Notes under the pieces: generated by a model | What the model saw: the letters and a program-made list of their open reading frames with translations, nothing else | Told to the model about the DNA's origin: nothing | Database searches by the model: none | NCBI GenBank assembly: GCA_034620365.1 | Contig: JAQGEQ010000244.1 | Coordinates: 248,001 to 312,000 of the forward strand | Length of the DNA: 64,000 nucleotides | Direction: 5' to 3' | From: Pegea sp. RAD2-039 | Taxonomy: Eukaryota; Chordata; Thaliacea; Salpida; Salpidae | Part shown: in pieces, positions 1 through 12,383 of the stretch | How positions within the stretch are numbered: position 1 is the first letter of the stretch | Layout of the letters: every line of letters starts with the position of its first letter | Translations under genes and position numbers: made by a program

Positions 1-710
1 AAAATCCAAAACTTTGGTAATAACTATTTGAATAATTTCTAGATAAATAAATGATCAAAGAGTTATTTTGATGTTTATTTAACCTTCACCATATTTCCTT
101 TTCATTTTCATTAGTAGGAAATACTAAATTATAATGTGAAATTTACGATTCTAAAGCAAATTTAAAGGATTTTGCTGTTAAATTACTGTTTTTAACTGAA
201 AAATAATTATTTGTATTGTTTTATTTGCTAATGTGAAATTTTGTGAAATGAAAAACATGTCGGAAGAAAATTTATAAGTTTCAAATAGAAAGTTGAAAAC
301 AGTTTCATTCAAATCATAACAAGTAGTATATCGACGCTATATACTTAAAATAAACACAAGTCTGTAGAGCAAAATCAGTAAACCGGAACTTTTTCAGTCT
401 GATATGAAGTTTGATTTGATAAATAAAATATGAGATGAAAATAAAACAGTTGGCTGAACTGAGTTTTCAATTCAATAAAAAATGATTAACTTAACTTAAC
501 AAAGTAAAATAAAATACACAAAATAATGAAAGCCCCATTAAGACTATAATTTTTGTGCTAATTAATTTATTTAATTTAATTTACTGTTAGTAATTAAGCA
601 AGTTTTAATAAAATTTTTGATAATATTGAGTAACTATTTTTAAGCCACTACTGGTAACTCTTTAACTAATTAATTGAGTCGAATATTGAAGCGAAGTTTT
701 ATTTTTTTAA

Positions 711-729
711 TATCGGCCATTTGTCGATA
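711..729 (+). promoter_or_regulatory. TATCGRC-N5-GTCGATA dyad without upstream block
   Basis: The right arm GTCGATA is intact and the left arm reads TATCGGC. The usual GACAAATACTAG block and TATA box are absent upstream, so this is a partial cassette. Its duplicates are at 4776 and 19616. Confidence 0.5.
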
Positions 730-1870
730 AATTAATCCAATAATTACAACTAAAAAATAACAGAAAATTTTTTGAATTTAAATTTTCTAAAAAGTTTCAG
801 TTGATGAAATTACTTGACGTGATTTTCAATTTGATATCAAATATTTGTCAATGTTATAGTTTTGAAATTTTGAAGAAATTGCTATATTTTGTTGTAATGA
901 ACAGAATATTGATTTGATTTACAAAAACTTAGGATGATTATTACTTAAAAATATTTTATTTATTTTTCTTTGAGAATATCGCAAACATTTCCAATTGTTC
1001 TATTAAATCTATGATGGAATTTAGTGGATAGCAAAAAGTCAATGAATAAAATTAGTAAAAACTAGCGATATCGAGTTTTTGTAAAAACATTTCAAACTTT
1101 AAATTTTTTCTTAAACTGATTAAAGAAACAAATCATTTGTACTTTTTTTTTAATTTCATCAAAATCTATATTTGTAAACTGAAAACAGAAACAAATGTTT
1201 TTTTTTTTGTAAATTCAAATGAAATTAAATTTTATGTACAATTCTACAATTAAATTTTCAATTTTTCATCTATAGAGCATTTCTTTGCAGTAAGCTATTG
1301 TATGCTAAAACTCATTTTATAATAATTATCAAAATGTTTGCGTATTTGTTAAATATTTATAGGAGACTGTTGTAAAACAATATAAATATTTATAGGACAG
1401 GGTGGTATTACAGATGTGTCTATTGAGAATTGAAAACTTTTGTTAAATTATTTGAGAGTATTTTTAAAGTTAGGTTAAGTACCTGTTGTTGCATTTAATA
1501 AACTAACTTTTAACATAAAGTTAAATTTAAATCAGTGTTTATAATTCTGAGTATTGAATATTTATGACATCTATAGACCTACAAAGCTTAGCTGTTTAAT
1601 TTTGTAGTCAATTAAACTTTAATCTAAATTTGAATCAACTAAAAAAGTAATAAATTAAGATAATTTTAAAAGTTGTTTAAATCAATAGTAACTCGTTTGT
1701 TGGTTGTTCTGTTCAAATAGGCTTAACGTCAAGTTTTCATCATGCTGAGACCATCAAATACAAGTAAATACAAAAATATTGTAATATAACCTCAAGCTTT
1801 GATAGATATAAACAGATTGGAGTGTGAAAGAATATCGAGAAAAAAACTAAATCTAACATAAACAAAATCA

Positions 1871-1916
1871 TGCTGAAGCCAAGATTCGAACCTAGGTTGC
1901 CGTGATCACAACACTT
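1871..1916 (-). pseudogene. tRNA-His(GTG) 3' half
   Basis: On the minus strand the segment holds an anticodon loop TTGTGAT (GTG), a five-pair T stem around TTCGAAT (a good B box) and a 3' acceptor strand ending CTTCAGCA. The 5' half is replaced by AT-rich sequence with no D arm. It aligns with the fuller tRNA-His-like copy at 37111-37182. It is probably not a working gene. A copy lies at 5938-5983; the third duplicate (near 20740) lacks it through a deletion of about 510 bases. Confidence 0.6.
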
Positions 1917-3380
1917 TTATAACAAATAAATCACTTTTTTTATCTAAGAAATACATTTGAAACTTTATTGTAAGTAAAATATTTTGCGCAAGTATACTGT
2001 TTCTTGTTTTATGATAATTTTTATCTCATTATCTATTTTAACCTTTTCATTTAATCTCTAGTTAACAATATTTAAGCTCAACGTCATTACTGAAATCACC
2101 AAGCTATTGAAGACTAGAAGCTTTTTCTTGGGATTCAGTTCTGATGTAAATATCTTTCATGAACTTTGTTACAACTCATTGCAAATCTTTCCCACTTTTA
2201 TGTAATTTTTTTTGTAATTTTTAATTCTTAAGCGTTGGTGGTTTGCCTCTTGGCATAAACTTTGATTAATAAAATTGTCATAAAAAGAACAATTTCTGTT
2301 TATGTTTGTTTACCTCTTTCGACAAAAGCTTTTGAGCATTTTACAACGCCGAAAGTCATTATAATAAATTTGTTGAAATTATAATGATCATGAAATTTCA
2401 GAACAATTGATTGATTTTAGCATAAAGTTTCAAGTTATTTAATTACAACATTTGTTTTACTGTTTTATTTTTATACAGCTTTAGTTGTTTGTTTTATGAT
2501 TTTCACTTTGAACTTTAATAACAGCTTCTCTTAAAATATTTTAAGTTTCAAATATTTATAGTCGCAATTTACAACAAATTTCTAAAATATAATCAGTGTA
2601 TAAACATAATTTTTTTGTTTACTAAAGAAAAATTTAAAAATATGAGTAGTAGTTCTATAAAATTCTTATTTCATTGTTCTTATAGAAACACGGCAATGTT
2701 ATATTTATAATAATAACTTTTAAAAAGTGGTGTAAGATTTTTTTTTGCGTTTAACTAAAATATAATCTTTAAAAGTAAATAAAAAGTAATATTAATCAAC
2801 TCTTTTTATAATACTTAAACGAATTAAAAAAAACATTACCTAAATTATACAAAAAAAAAGTTCCAACAAATTCTACCTTGTCAATTCATTAACATTCAGA
2901 GTAAACCTTGAACAAATATTTGCGATTTGTTTCACTTTTATTAAAATTTAGTACAGTAAACTTTAAATTAAAACTTTTGTAAAATTTATTTGTATTTTAC
3001 TATTTATTTTTCAGCCACAAGATGTCACTATATTAGTCGTAGGTTTATATTTTAAAATTTTATAAACGTTGTGTCCTCCTACCTTTCAGACAAATAGTGT
3101 TGCTCAGTGACTTTGAGATTGCCAAACATTGTTTATTCATACTCATACAAATGGCTTTATATAAATAGTATTTGTAAAAGTCTCAGTTTTGAAAAATCAT
3201 TAAACAGTTTAAAACTAAAATGTTTTATGCACTTCGAAGTACCAATTATTTTTTCTATAAGATTCATAACAAGTACCTAATATGTTTTTATAAGATTGAT
3301 AGCATAAGAAATAGATATCGTCTCACAGTTTTACATAAATCAAACTTTTAAAGATAGATAAAAAATTTTAAAAATTCACT

Positions 3381-3492
3381 TTTTCCTGACAAATACTAGA
3401 TGAGAAGATTGTTTATATAAGGAAATGTTCTTTAACCTATGGCAATAACACATATAAGAGGATAAATTTTTGATATCGACTATTTGTCGATA
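3381..3492 (+). promoter_or_regulatory. small cassette: CCTGAC block, TATA, variable core, T5, dyad
   Basis: CCTGACAAATACTAGATGA starts at 3385, a TATA box TTTATATAA is at 3412-3420, and T5 is at 3467-3471. The dyad TATCGAC-TATTT-GTCGATA is at 3474-3492. The CRE-like octamer TGACGTCA follows at 3590-3597. The 35-base core (3432-3466) differs completely from that of the duplicate at 21734. Confidence 0.6.
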
Positions 3493-4282
3493 GATTAATT
3501 GGACAAATAATATAAAATGTTACATGTAAAACTACTTGCATGTTTTATTTAATAATATTAATTGGTGTGATTTTCAATTTGACGTCAAATATTAGTCAAA
3601 ATTCAAGTTTTTGAAATTTTTAATCACCAGGATACTGATTTGAGTTACATAAACATACTTAATGCAAAATATTAAAAAAACAATTTAATTTGTATTGCAA
3701 ATGTTTTTATTTAACTTTATGTAAATCTTTGTATGTTTATTTATTGACAGAAATAAACTAGTTCAAAAAAGTTGTCATTAAAATCTAAAAACTGTTAAAT
3801 TCACCATTTAGTCTTTACTATTCATTAATAGTAAATAGTTTGAAAATTGTGTTAAAGATATAATACAAATAATTGCAGTTTGATATTTTAGACAATCAAC
3901 ACTTTGTAACGTTCAATATATATAAATTGTAACAATCTTAAATTTGGACTATTATTTGACTCTAAAATTTATCAATGATTTAAAAAAAATGAATTTTGAT
4001 AAAATCAAATAGAAAAACCTATTTGAAAAGAAAAGTCCCAAGCTTGCTTAATCAATTTAAATACAAACAAATTAATATTTTTTAATATAATTGTATACAG
4101 AAGATCTTTATTAAATTTAAATAAGGAAAACTTGTTTAAAACATAACCGTACTATGACAAAAACAATATATAAATGCTCGTTTAAATAGAATTAATAATA
4201 TACTACATTTAATTGATTTGATTGAAATAATTTTTAAAACTTATGAAAAAAACTTCTTTACCAAAAGTTATCATTTTACTAA

Positions 4283-4573
4283 CACGCAGTAACAACCAAC
4301 AGCAGCCAGCAGCAACCACTAGCAGCCAGCAACAACCACTAACACCCAGCAACAACCACTAGCAACCAGCGACAACCATTAGCAACAACCACTTCGAAGC
4401 GGGAACAACCACAAGTTACCAGCATCAACCAACAGCAACCAGCAACACCCACTAGTAGCCAGCAACAACAGTAGCAGTCAGTTACAACCATTAACAGCCA
4501 GCAACAACCATTAGCAACCAGCAACACCCACTAGCAGCCAGCAAAAACAGTAGCAGTCAGTTACAACCATTAG
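4283..4573. repeat. 20-base minisatellite, array 1
   Basis: Imperfect tandem copies of the unit AGCAGCCAGCAACAACCACT occur about 14 times, some shortened to 16 bases. An interruption containing CTTCGAAG is shared with the array at 57785, which carries the same unit on the other strand. A Cys/Trp-rich open frame on the minus strand is only a translation of the repeat. Confidence 0.9.
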
Positions 4574-4775
4574 AAAGATTAAATACACTAAATAATGAAA
4601 ACCCTATAATGACTATATTTTATGTGTTAATTTATTAAAGAAAAATTACTGTTAGTAATTAAGCAAGTTTCAAAAAAATTTTTGATACTATTGAATAATT
4701 ATTTTTAAGCCACCACTGGTACCTCTTTAACTAATTAATTGAGTCGAATATTGAGTTGAAGTTTTGATTTTTTAA

Positions 4776-4794
4776 TATTGGCCTTTTGTCGATA
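4776..4794 (+). promoter_or_regulatory. decayed dyad, no upstream block
   Basis: The left arm has decayed to TATTGGC and the right arm is GTCGATA. It is a duplicate of the site at 711 and lacks the conserved block and TATA box. Confidence 0.4.
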
Positions 4795-5937
4795 AATTAA
4801 TCCAATAATTGCAACTAAAAAATAACAGAAAATTTTTTGAATTTGAATTTTCTAAAAAGTTTCATTTGATCAAATTACTTAGCGTAATTTTCAATTTGAC
4901 ATCAAAAATTTGTCAATATTATAATTTTGAGAAAATTGTTATTAGTTGTTGTAATGAACAGGATAATGATTTGATTTACAAAAACCTATAACGATAAGTT
5001 CTACTTAAAAATATTTTATTTATTTTTCTTGGAGAATATCGTAAACATTTCCAATTGTTTCAGTAAATCTACGATTGAATTTAGTGGGTAGCAAAAAAGT
5101 TGATAAATAAATTTAATAAAAACTAGCGATATCGAGATTAGTAATAACATTTCAAACTTTAAATTTTTTCTTAAACTGATTAAAGAAACAAATCATTTGA
5201 ACTTTTTTTTTAATTTCATCAAAATCTATATTTGTAAACTGAAAACAGAAACAAATGTTTTTTTTGTAAATTCAAATGAAATTAAATTTTATATACAATT
5301 CTACAATTAAATTTTCAATTTTTCATCTATAGAGCATTTCTTTGCAGTAAGCTATTGTATGCTAAAACTCATTTTATAATAATTATTAAAATGTTTGCGT
5401 ATTTGTTAAATATTTATAGGAGACTGTTGTAAAACAATATAAATATTTATAGGACAGGGTGGTATTACAGATGTGTCTATTGAGAATTGAAAACTTTTGT
5501 TAAATTATTTGAGAGTATTTTTAAAGTTAGGTTAAGTACCTGTTGTTGCATTTAATAAACTAACTTTTAACATAAAGTTAAATTTAAATCAGTGTTTATA
5601 ATTCTGAGTATTGAATATTTATGACATCTATAGACCTACAAAGCTTAGCTGTTTAATTTTGTAGTCAATTAAACTTTAATCTAAATTTGAATCAACTAAA
5701 AAAGTAATAAATTAAGATAATTTTAAAAGTTGTTTAAATCAATAGTAACTCGTTTGTTGGTTGTTCTGTTCAAATAGGCTTAACGTCAAGTTTTCATCAT
5801 GCTGAGACCATCAAATACAAGTAAATACAAAAATATTGTAATATAACCTCAAGCTTTGATAGATATAAACAGATTGGAGTGTGAAAGAATATCGAGAAAA
5901 AAACTAAATCTAACATAAAAAAAATCATGCTGAAGCC

Positions 5938-5983
5938 AAGATTCGAACCTAGGTTGCCGTGATCACAACACTTTTATAACAAA
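5938..5983 (-). pseudogene. tRNA-His(GTG) 3' half, copy 2
   Basis: Same content as the segment at 1871: anticodon loop TTGTGAT, T arm with TTCGAAT, and 3' strand CTTCAGCA on the minus strand, with no 5' half. Confidence 0.6.
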
Positions 5984-6929
5984 TAAATCACTTTTTTTAT
6001 CTAAGAAATACATTTGAAACTTTATTGTAAGTAAAATATTTTGCGCAAGTATACTGTTTCTTGTTTTATGATAATTTTTATCTAATTATCCATTTTAACC
6101 TTTCCATTTAATCTCTAGTTAACAATATTTAAGCTCAACGTCATTACTGAAATCACCAAGCTATTGAAGACTAGAAGCTTTTTCTTGGAATTCAGTTCTG
6201 ATGTAAATATCTATCATGAACTTTGTTACAACTCATTGCAAATCTTTCCCACTTTTTTGTAATTTTTTTTGTAATTTTTAATTCTTAAGCGTTGGTGGTT
6301 TGCTTCTTGGCATAAACTTTGATTAATAAAATTGTCATAAAAAGAACAATTTCTGTTTATGTTTGTTTACCTCTTTCGACAAAAGCTTTTGAGCATTTTA
6401 CAACGCCGAAATTCATTATAATAAATTTGTTGAAATTATAGTGATTATGAAATTTCAGAACTATTGATTGATTTTAGCATAAAGTTTCAAGTTATTTAAT
6501 CACAAAATTTATTTTACTGTTTTATTTTGATAAAGCTTTGGTTGCTTATTTTGATGATTTTCACTTTGAATTTTAATAACAGCTTCTCTTTTACAATTTT
6601 AAGTTTCAAATATTTATAGTCGCATTTTACTACAAAATTTCTAAAAAATAATCTGTATATAAACATAATCTTGTTGTTTACTAAAAAAAAATTAAAAATA
6701 TGAGTAGTAGTTCTATAAAATTCTTATTTCATTATTCTTATAGAAACACTGCAATGTTATATTTTTAATAATAACTTTTAAAAAGTGGTGTAAGGTTTTT
6801 TCTTGCGTTTAACTAAAATATAATCTTTAAAAGTAAATAAAAAGTAATATTAATCAACTCTTTTTATAATACTTAAACGAGTTAAAAAAACAATACTTAA
6901 ATTATACAAAATTATACCAAATTATACAA

Positions 6930-7166
6930 AACGAGCAACAACCAACAGCAGCCGACAACACCCACTAGTAGCCAGCAACAACCATTAGCAACCAGCAACA
7001 TCCACTAGTAGCCAGCAACAACCATTAGCAACCAGCAAACCCACTAGCAGCCAGCAACAACCTTTAGCAGCCAGCATCAACCACTAATAGCCAGCAACAA
7101 CCACTACCAAACAGCACCAACAACTTGAAGCCAGCACCAACTACTAGCAGCCAGCAACAACCATTA
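6930..7166. repeat. 20-base minisatellite, array 2
   Basis: About 12 imperfect units of AGCAGCCAGCAACAACCACT lie in the same orientation as array 1. Both arrays end in the same junction text (ATTAGAAAGATTAAATACAC), so the array and its right flank were probably copied together. Confidence 0.9.
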
Positions 7167-8060
7167 GAAAGATTAAATACACAAAATAATGAAAACCGTA
7201 TAAAGACTATATTTTATGTGTTAAATTATTTAAAAAAAATTACTTTTAGCAATTAATTAGTTTCAATAAAATTGTTGATTATACACAGTATTTAGTTTTT
7301 AGCCACCATTAGTACCTATTTAACTGATTAAATGAGTGGATTTTGGCGTTTTCATGTTTTCTCATTGTAAGGCGTCTTTTGTTTGGTTCTATGATTTCTA
7401 AGATGAATTTTAATAACAGCATGTCTTTTAGGAATTTATTTTTCATATATTTACATTCTGGTTTTACCACAATTTTAGAAAAATTTCTAGTGTATATAAT
7501 AAAATTTAGGCTCTATAAAAAAACAATAAAAATACGAATTAAAGTTCTAATAGATTATCATTTTTTTTTTATTGAAGCAATGCGCTGTTATCTACTTAAT
7601 AACATTTTTAATGTAGTCGAATAATGTTTATGTTGTGTTAAATTAAAACCAAATATTTTTCAGTCTTACAAACTAATTTTAAACAACTGTTTTTATGATA
7701 CTTAAATAGGTTAAAAAAAAACATTACTTGAAATATACTAAGAAAAAATTTCAATCAAATTCTACCTTGTCAATTCATTAAGATTCTGAGTAAACCTGAC
7801 TTGAACAAATTATTTGCGATTTGTCTCACTTTTTTTAAAGTTTAGTACATTAAACTTTAAATTAAAACTTTTGTAAAATTTATTTATATTTTACTATTTA
7901 TTTTTCAGCCACGAGATGTCACTATATTTGTCGTTTGTTTATATTTTTTTATTTTATAAACGTTGTGTTCTCCTACCTTTCAGACAAATAGTGTTACTCA
8001 ATGACTTTGAGCTTACCAAACATTGTTTATTTAAATTTATACAATTTTATTTATAATAAT
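7167..8060. repeat. duplicated segment, partner 53254-53960
   Basis: The text is parallel to 53254-53960 with moderate divergence. Open frames beginning MAFSCFL occur in both copies. They are AT-rich, run on different lengths and resemble no protein, so I do not call them genes. The right end carries a repeated splice-acceptor-like block, TTTTTCAG followed by CCACGAGATGTC (about 7904-7923). Confidence 0.75.
7916..8056 (+). other. 46-codon frame after a repeated acceptor-like block
   Basis: An ATG lies eight bases after TTTATTTTTCAG and opens a 46-codon frame containing VLLNDFELTKH. The same block recurs about a dozen times, and in most copies the frame stops after three or four codons (MSL-stop). 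The copy at 60821 is open for 39 codons and shares the FELT stretch. It may be the relic of a first coding exon, or chance. Confidence 0.2.
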
Positions 8061-9240
8061 ACAATTAGCTTACATTTTTCTCGAAACATAATTTTGGAAT
8101 TGGAAAATGTTCAATTTTAGACTGAACTCAGTGACTTCGAACTTCCCAAACATCTTTTGAAAAATATCCAGTAAAAGTTTCGGCAAAAATTAGAAAAATA
8201 TCAAATAATCTAATCAAAATTAGCAAAAGCAATTTGTTTTTATCTTTTTTGGGAACATACAAATTAATACTTACGATTATGAATAAGCAAACTTACGAAA
8301 TGAGGAAAAATTATTTACGAAAGATATCTTCTCTCCGGACAAACACTAGATATAAAGTAGTTTTTATTATGAATAATATTCCTCAGTACGCATATACATA
8401 GACTTTATAACTGTAACAATTTTTGATATCGACCATTTGTCGATAGATTAATCCGAATAAATCTTAATTCAAATTTCGAACTTCAAAAAACACATTTTCA
8501 TAAATATTCAGAAATAGTTTCGACCAAAATTAGAAAAATCTCGAATAAGGTAATTAAAATTACTAAAAACATTCCTTATTTCGTTTAATTTTTGTATTTT
8601 AGGGTCGTTTACAAAATTGTAACTTAAATAAGTGATTTGAAACTTCCAAAACATTTTGTATTTTTTAATTGAAAAATAATAGTAATTTGCTTCTAGTCGT
8701 AAATCATTGACTGATAGATGTTTGAAAAAAACAAGAATTTTCGTTGATGTTTCTTTTCCTATTTACTGGAAGCTTTTACGTAATTTTTAACGCCGTAATT
8801 ATAATATGTTTGTTGAAATTATAGTGATCATAAAATTTCATAGACGTCATCAGTGATTGATTTGTCTATTTTTTAGTTTGAAAGAAGAAGATGAGGATAA
8901 GATGCAGATGTTGATCTTGCTGATGTTGTTCTTAAAGATAAACGATGATTAATGATGAGTGCTTATAAACTAAACAATTTAAAAATTTTAATTGTTTTTT
9001 TAAAAAATCACTAGAAAACAGATTTAATGGAATTTAATAAGATAGCTAACTCAAAAAAAGTTCATAAATTACTTTTTCCCTTTTTTATGTTCAGTGTGAA
9101 CTCTGCGAAAGTAGAATAAGAAAAAGTAGCAGTAAGTAAAAAATAAATCAATTTGAAGTTTAATTATTAAAGGATCTTTCTTTTTTTATGATTTCTTAAA
9201 AACAATATAGTTTTTAAATAATCTCTTCTAAAACAGATTT
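8060..9240. repeat. interspersed repeat units with one cassette
   Basis: This stretch contains the recurring unit that begins near CTCAGTGACTTCGAACTT, runs through the TCCGGAC block and ends after the dyad. Related units occur at 17270, 23700, 38215, 44000, 51400, 54650 and 62330. A second, truncated unit follows the dyad. From 8838 it enters the module with GACGTCATCAGTGATTGAT that recurs at 9359 and 15665. No gene is seen. Confidence 0.7.
8335..8445 (+). promoter_or_regulatory. small cassette
   Basis: CCGGACAAACACTAGAT starts at 8335, followed by an A/T-rich box (TTTTTATTAT, 8361-8370). T5 is at 8420-8424 and the dyad TATCGAC-CATTT-GTCGATA at 8427-8445. The core is unlike all others in the window. 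Confidence 0.6.
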
Positions 9241-9358
9241 AATATTCACAAGATCTCACTGCGAAGTGGAACACGATCTTTGAAAAAGATGAATAAGCCA
9301 AAAGTTGATGAGTTCTAAATAACATCTGGTGTCAATCGAAGGTGACATCATCAGCGTA

Positions 9359-9366
9359 TGACGTCA
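9359..9366. promoter_or_regulatory. TGACGTCA palindrome (CRE-like)
   Basis: A perfect CRE-type octamer lies inside the repeated module and has mirror copies at 12376, 15665 and 15681. Whether any factor uses it is unknown. Confidence 0.35.
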
Positions 9367-11107
9367 TCAGTGATTGATTTGATTGGTTTTTAGTTTAAAC
9401 AAAGAATATCTGATAGAAAAAAATGAGGATCAGATGCAGATATTGGTAAGATGTTGATCTTGATGATGTTGATCTTATTGATGAGTCCTTATAAACTTAT
9501 CGATTAAAAAAATACAATTATTCGTTAAAACCAAAATTATTTTTTTAATAATCTCTTAGAAAACAGATTTAATAGTATTCAATTAGATAGCTAACTCAAA
9601 TAAAGTTCATAAATTACTTTTTCTCCTTTTTTGTTTAGTTTTAATTCAACAAAAGTAGAAAAGTTTTATCTGCTAATAAAAATTTTTGTTAAAAATAAAA
9701 GTGTTAATTTTTATTCTACAATTACCTTAAAAGTAAATTTTATTGAAAACTTAGATTTATCCAAAGCTAGAAATTCGAATGTGAAATATTTTGAAGTAAA
9801 TTTATTTTCGGAAAACTATTAAAGGAGAAAAACAAAACATGAAACAAATTTTAGATAATTTTCCAAAATATTTTTTTTTGTGAAATTTCAATATTTATAA
9901 AATTTTAAGTTTAAGTTTGCTAGTAAAATCTACTATTTCTATTCCTCAATAATTTTATTTTTTTTGTTTATTTCTACTTTTTCATGAAATTATCATTCTT
10001 GAAAAAAATTTGAAAATATTTTTTGTAAAAGATTATAACTGATACTTAATTTACATGAAAATAAAATAGTAATTAATAATGCTTTATAAAAATATTTAAA
10101 ATTTGAAACAGAAGATTAGTTTTATCTTAATTTGATTTTGAATATTATTCGTTTTTTCAACTTCAAAATCTAGAAGATTTCTAAAAAATTGTTGTTTTTA
10201 AAAGAAAATTGTTCTTAATGCTCATTTTACTTATAGTTGAAACACAATGATGTCTCTAAAATAGTTTTATTTTTAAGCTTCATTACAATTGAACAACATT
10301 GAAAACATCAAAAAATTAAATTTTTTTGCCGAAGTCTAACAATTAAATTGATAAAATTAAAAAACAGTACCTTAAGAAAAGAAAATGCGTTTTTATTAGC
10401 TTTAAAATCACAAATTTCACGTAAGAATACCTTTATATTTACAGTTTAAGTGGGCAATATTTTTTAAAAGGTAGTTTCTTCTTCATTTGTTGTGCAAATT
10501 TTCTAATTTGAAGCATTTTTGATTTATTTCATTGTAAGAAGTTGAAATAGCAAAGAATGGAAATAACCAAATAACTCAATTCAAATAAAATTATTACTAA
10601 TAACTAATGATAAGAATAACAAATTAAAATTAAATTTTCTTTAATGGCACTAATCAAAAATAAGAGGAAGTTAAATTTTAAACTGGTTAATTACTACAAC
10701 CAAATTACAACTTTCTAATTACATCACCGACAAGTTATCTGTACAATTGTTATTGAAAGTTGAGATAAAATTTAATTTACTATCGCTAGTTTATAGTAGC
10801 TTTAATTTTTAATCATCTTACTACCAAATAAATTAATTGATATTACTAATAAATATTCATTTAGCTAATAAATTACTAAAGAAAATTGTTTAGCTAGTAA
10901 CCATCGAACGTTCTTGTAAATCAAATCACTATCCCATTGAATACAACAATAAACCATAATTTCTTCAAGATTTAAAAACTATAATATCGACAAATATTTG
11001 ATGCTAAATTAAAATTCATTCAAATTAATATTATTAAACGAAATAATCAAGCAGTTGTTAATTTAAAAGTGTGCTGTTACTTATTAGTTCTATCTTTCGA
11101 ATTATTC

Positions 11108-11224
11108 TATCGACAAATGGTCGATATCAAAAATTAATTACATAATTATAAATGATAAAAACCATAATGTAAGTCAACGAACATTTCTTTATATAAAAAA
11201 TCTTCACATCTAGCAATTGTCAGG
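11108..11224 (-). promoter_or_regulatory. small cassette, reversed
   Basis: On the minus strand a CCTGACAATTGCTAGATG block (to 11224) is followed by TTTATATAAAG, a core, T5 and the dyad (11108-11126, perfect arms). Its core text is shared with the copies at 46510 and 59372, unlike most other pairs. Confidence 0.6.
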
Positions 11225-12375
11225 AAAAATTAAATTTTCGAAAATTTTTCTTTCACTTTAAAAGTTTGATTTATTTAAAACTTTGATACAAATTTTATTT
11301 TTATTACTATCAGCCTTATAGTGAAAGTATTTCCTTCTTCGAAGTGCATAAAATATTTTAGTTTTAATCTGTTTATTGATTTTTTAAAACTAAAACTATT
11401 AGAAATTCTTTTTATATAAAGCTAATTGTATGAGTATAAATAAACCTTGTATGAATATTGATTAATAATGTTTTGTAATCTAAAAGTCACTGAGCAACAC
11501 TATTTGTCTGACAGATAGGAGGTTAAAATATTTTAAGTTTTTAAAATATAAACCTAAAACCTATTTAGTGACATCTTGTGACTGAAAATTAAATAATAAA
11601 ATGTTCTGAAATGTTAATAAACTAATCTTCTGTTTCAAATTTTAAACATTTTTATAAAGCACTATTAATTACTATTTTATTTTCATGCAAATTAAGTATC
11701 AGTTATAATGTTTTACAAAAAATATTTTCAAATTTTTTTCAAGAATGATAATTTCATGAAAAAGTAGAAATAAACAAAAAAAATAAAATTATTGAGGAAA
11801 AGAAATAGTAGATTTTATTAGCAAACTTAAACTTAAAATTTTATAAATATTGAAATTTCACAAAAAAAACTATTTTGGAAAATTATCTAAAATTTTTTTC
11901 AGGTTTTGTTTTTCTCCTTTAATAGTTTTCCGAAAATAAATTTACTTCAAAATATTTCAAATTCAAATTTGTAGCTTTAGATAAATCTTTAGTTTTATTA
12001 AATTTTACTTTTAATAAATTTATAAAATGAAAATAAAATTTTAATTTTTATCTAATATTTTTTATTAGCAGATAAAATTATTCTACTTTTAATGAATTGA
12101 AACTAAACAAAAAAGGAGAAAAAGTAATATATGAACTTTATTTGAGTTATCTATCTAATTGAATACTATTATTTCTGTTTTCTAAGAGATTATTAAAAAA
12201 AATCAATTTGGTTTTAAGCAATATTTGTATTTTTTTAACAGTTAAATTTATAAGGACTCATCAATATGATCAACATCATCAAGATCAACATCTTACCAAT
12301 ATCTGCATCTGATCCTCATTTTTTTCTATCAAATATTCTTTGTTTAAACTAAAAACCAATCAAATCAATCACTGA

Positions 12376-12383
12376 TGACGTCA
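12376..12383. promoter_or_regulatory. TGACGTCA palindrome (CRE-like)
   Basis: This is the mirror copy of the site at 9359, in the right arm of the 3 kb palindrome. Confidence 0.35.

Larger units (their letters stand above)
1..4255. repeat. segmental duplication A, copy 1
   Basis: This stretch matches 18905-22620 from its first base onward, with about 95 percent identity by eye in long runs. Its part from about 505 to 2880 also matches 4574-6925, where 1130-2250 is nearly identical to 5190-6310. An older, strongly diverged copy of 1340-1915 lies at 36600-37185. It holds a tRNA-His 3' half, one small cassette (3381-3492) and one isolated dyad (711-729). No gene with an open frame of useful length was seen in it. 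Confidence 0.9.
4574..6925. repeat. segmental duplication A, copy 2
   Basis: This is a direct copy of about 505-2880, lying between two minisatellite arrays. From 5190 onward it is almost identical to 1130-2860 and is therefore young. It carries a tRNA-His 3' half at 5938-5983 and a dyad at 4776. No gene is seen. Confidence 0.9.

Noticed and set aside
3381-3492. CRISPR-like array (conserved blocks with variable segments)
   Set aside because: Copies are kilobases apart, in both orientations, in eukaryotic DNA, with two different conserved blocks rather than one repeat.
4339-4527. 62-codon Cys/Trp/Leu-rich frame on the minus strand
   Set aside because: It is a translation of the 20-base minisatellite and has no other coding sign.
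7343-7624. 93-codon frame MAFSCFL and its relative at 53431
   Set aside because: Both lie in a duplicated AT-rich segment; the frame diverges by indels between copies and overlaps a minus-strand frame. No protein resemblance.
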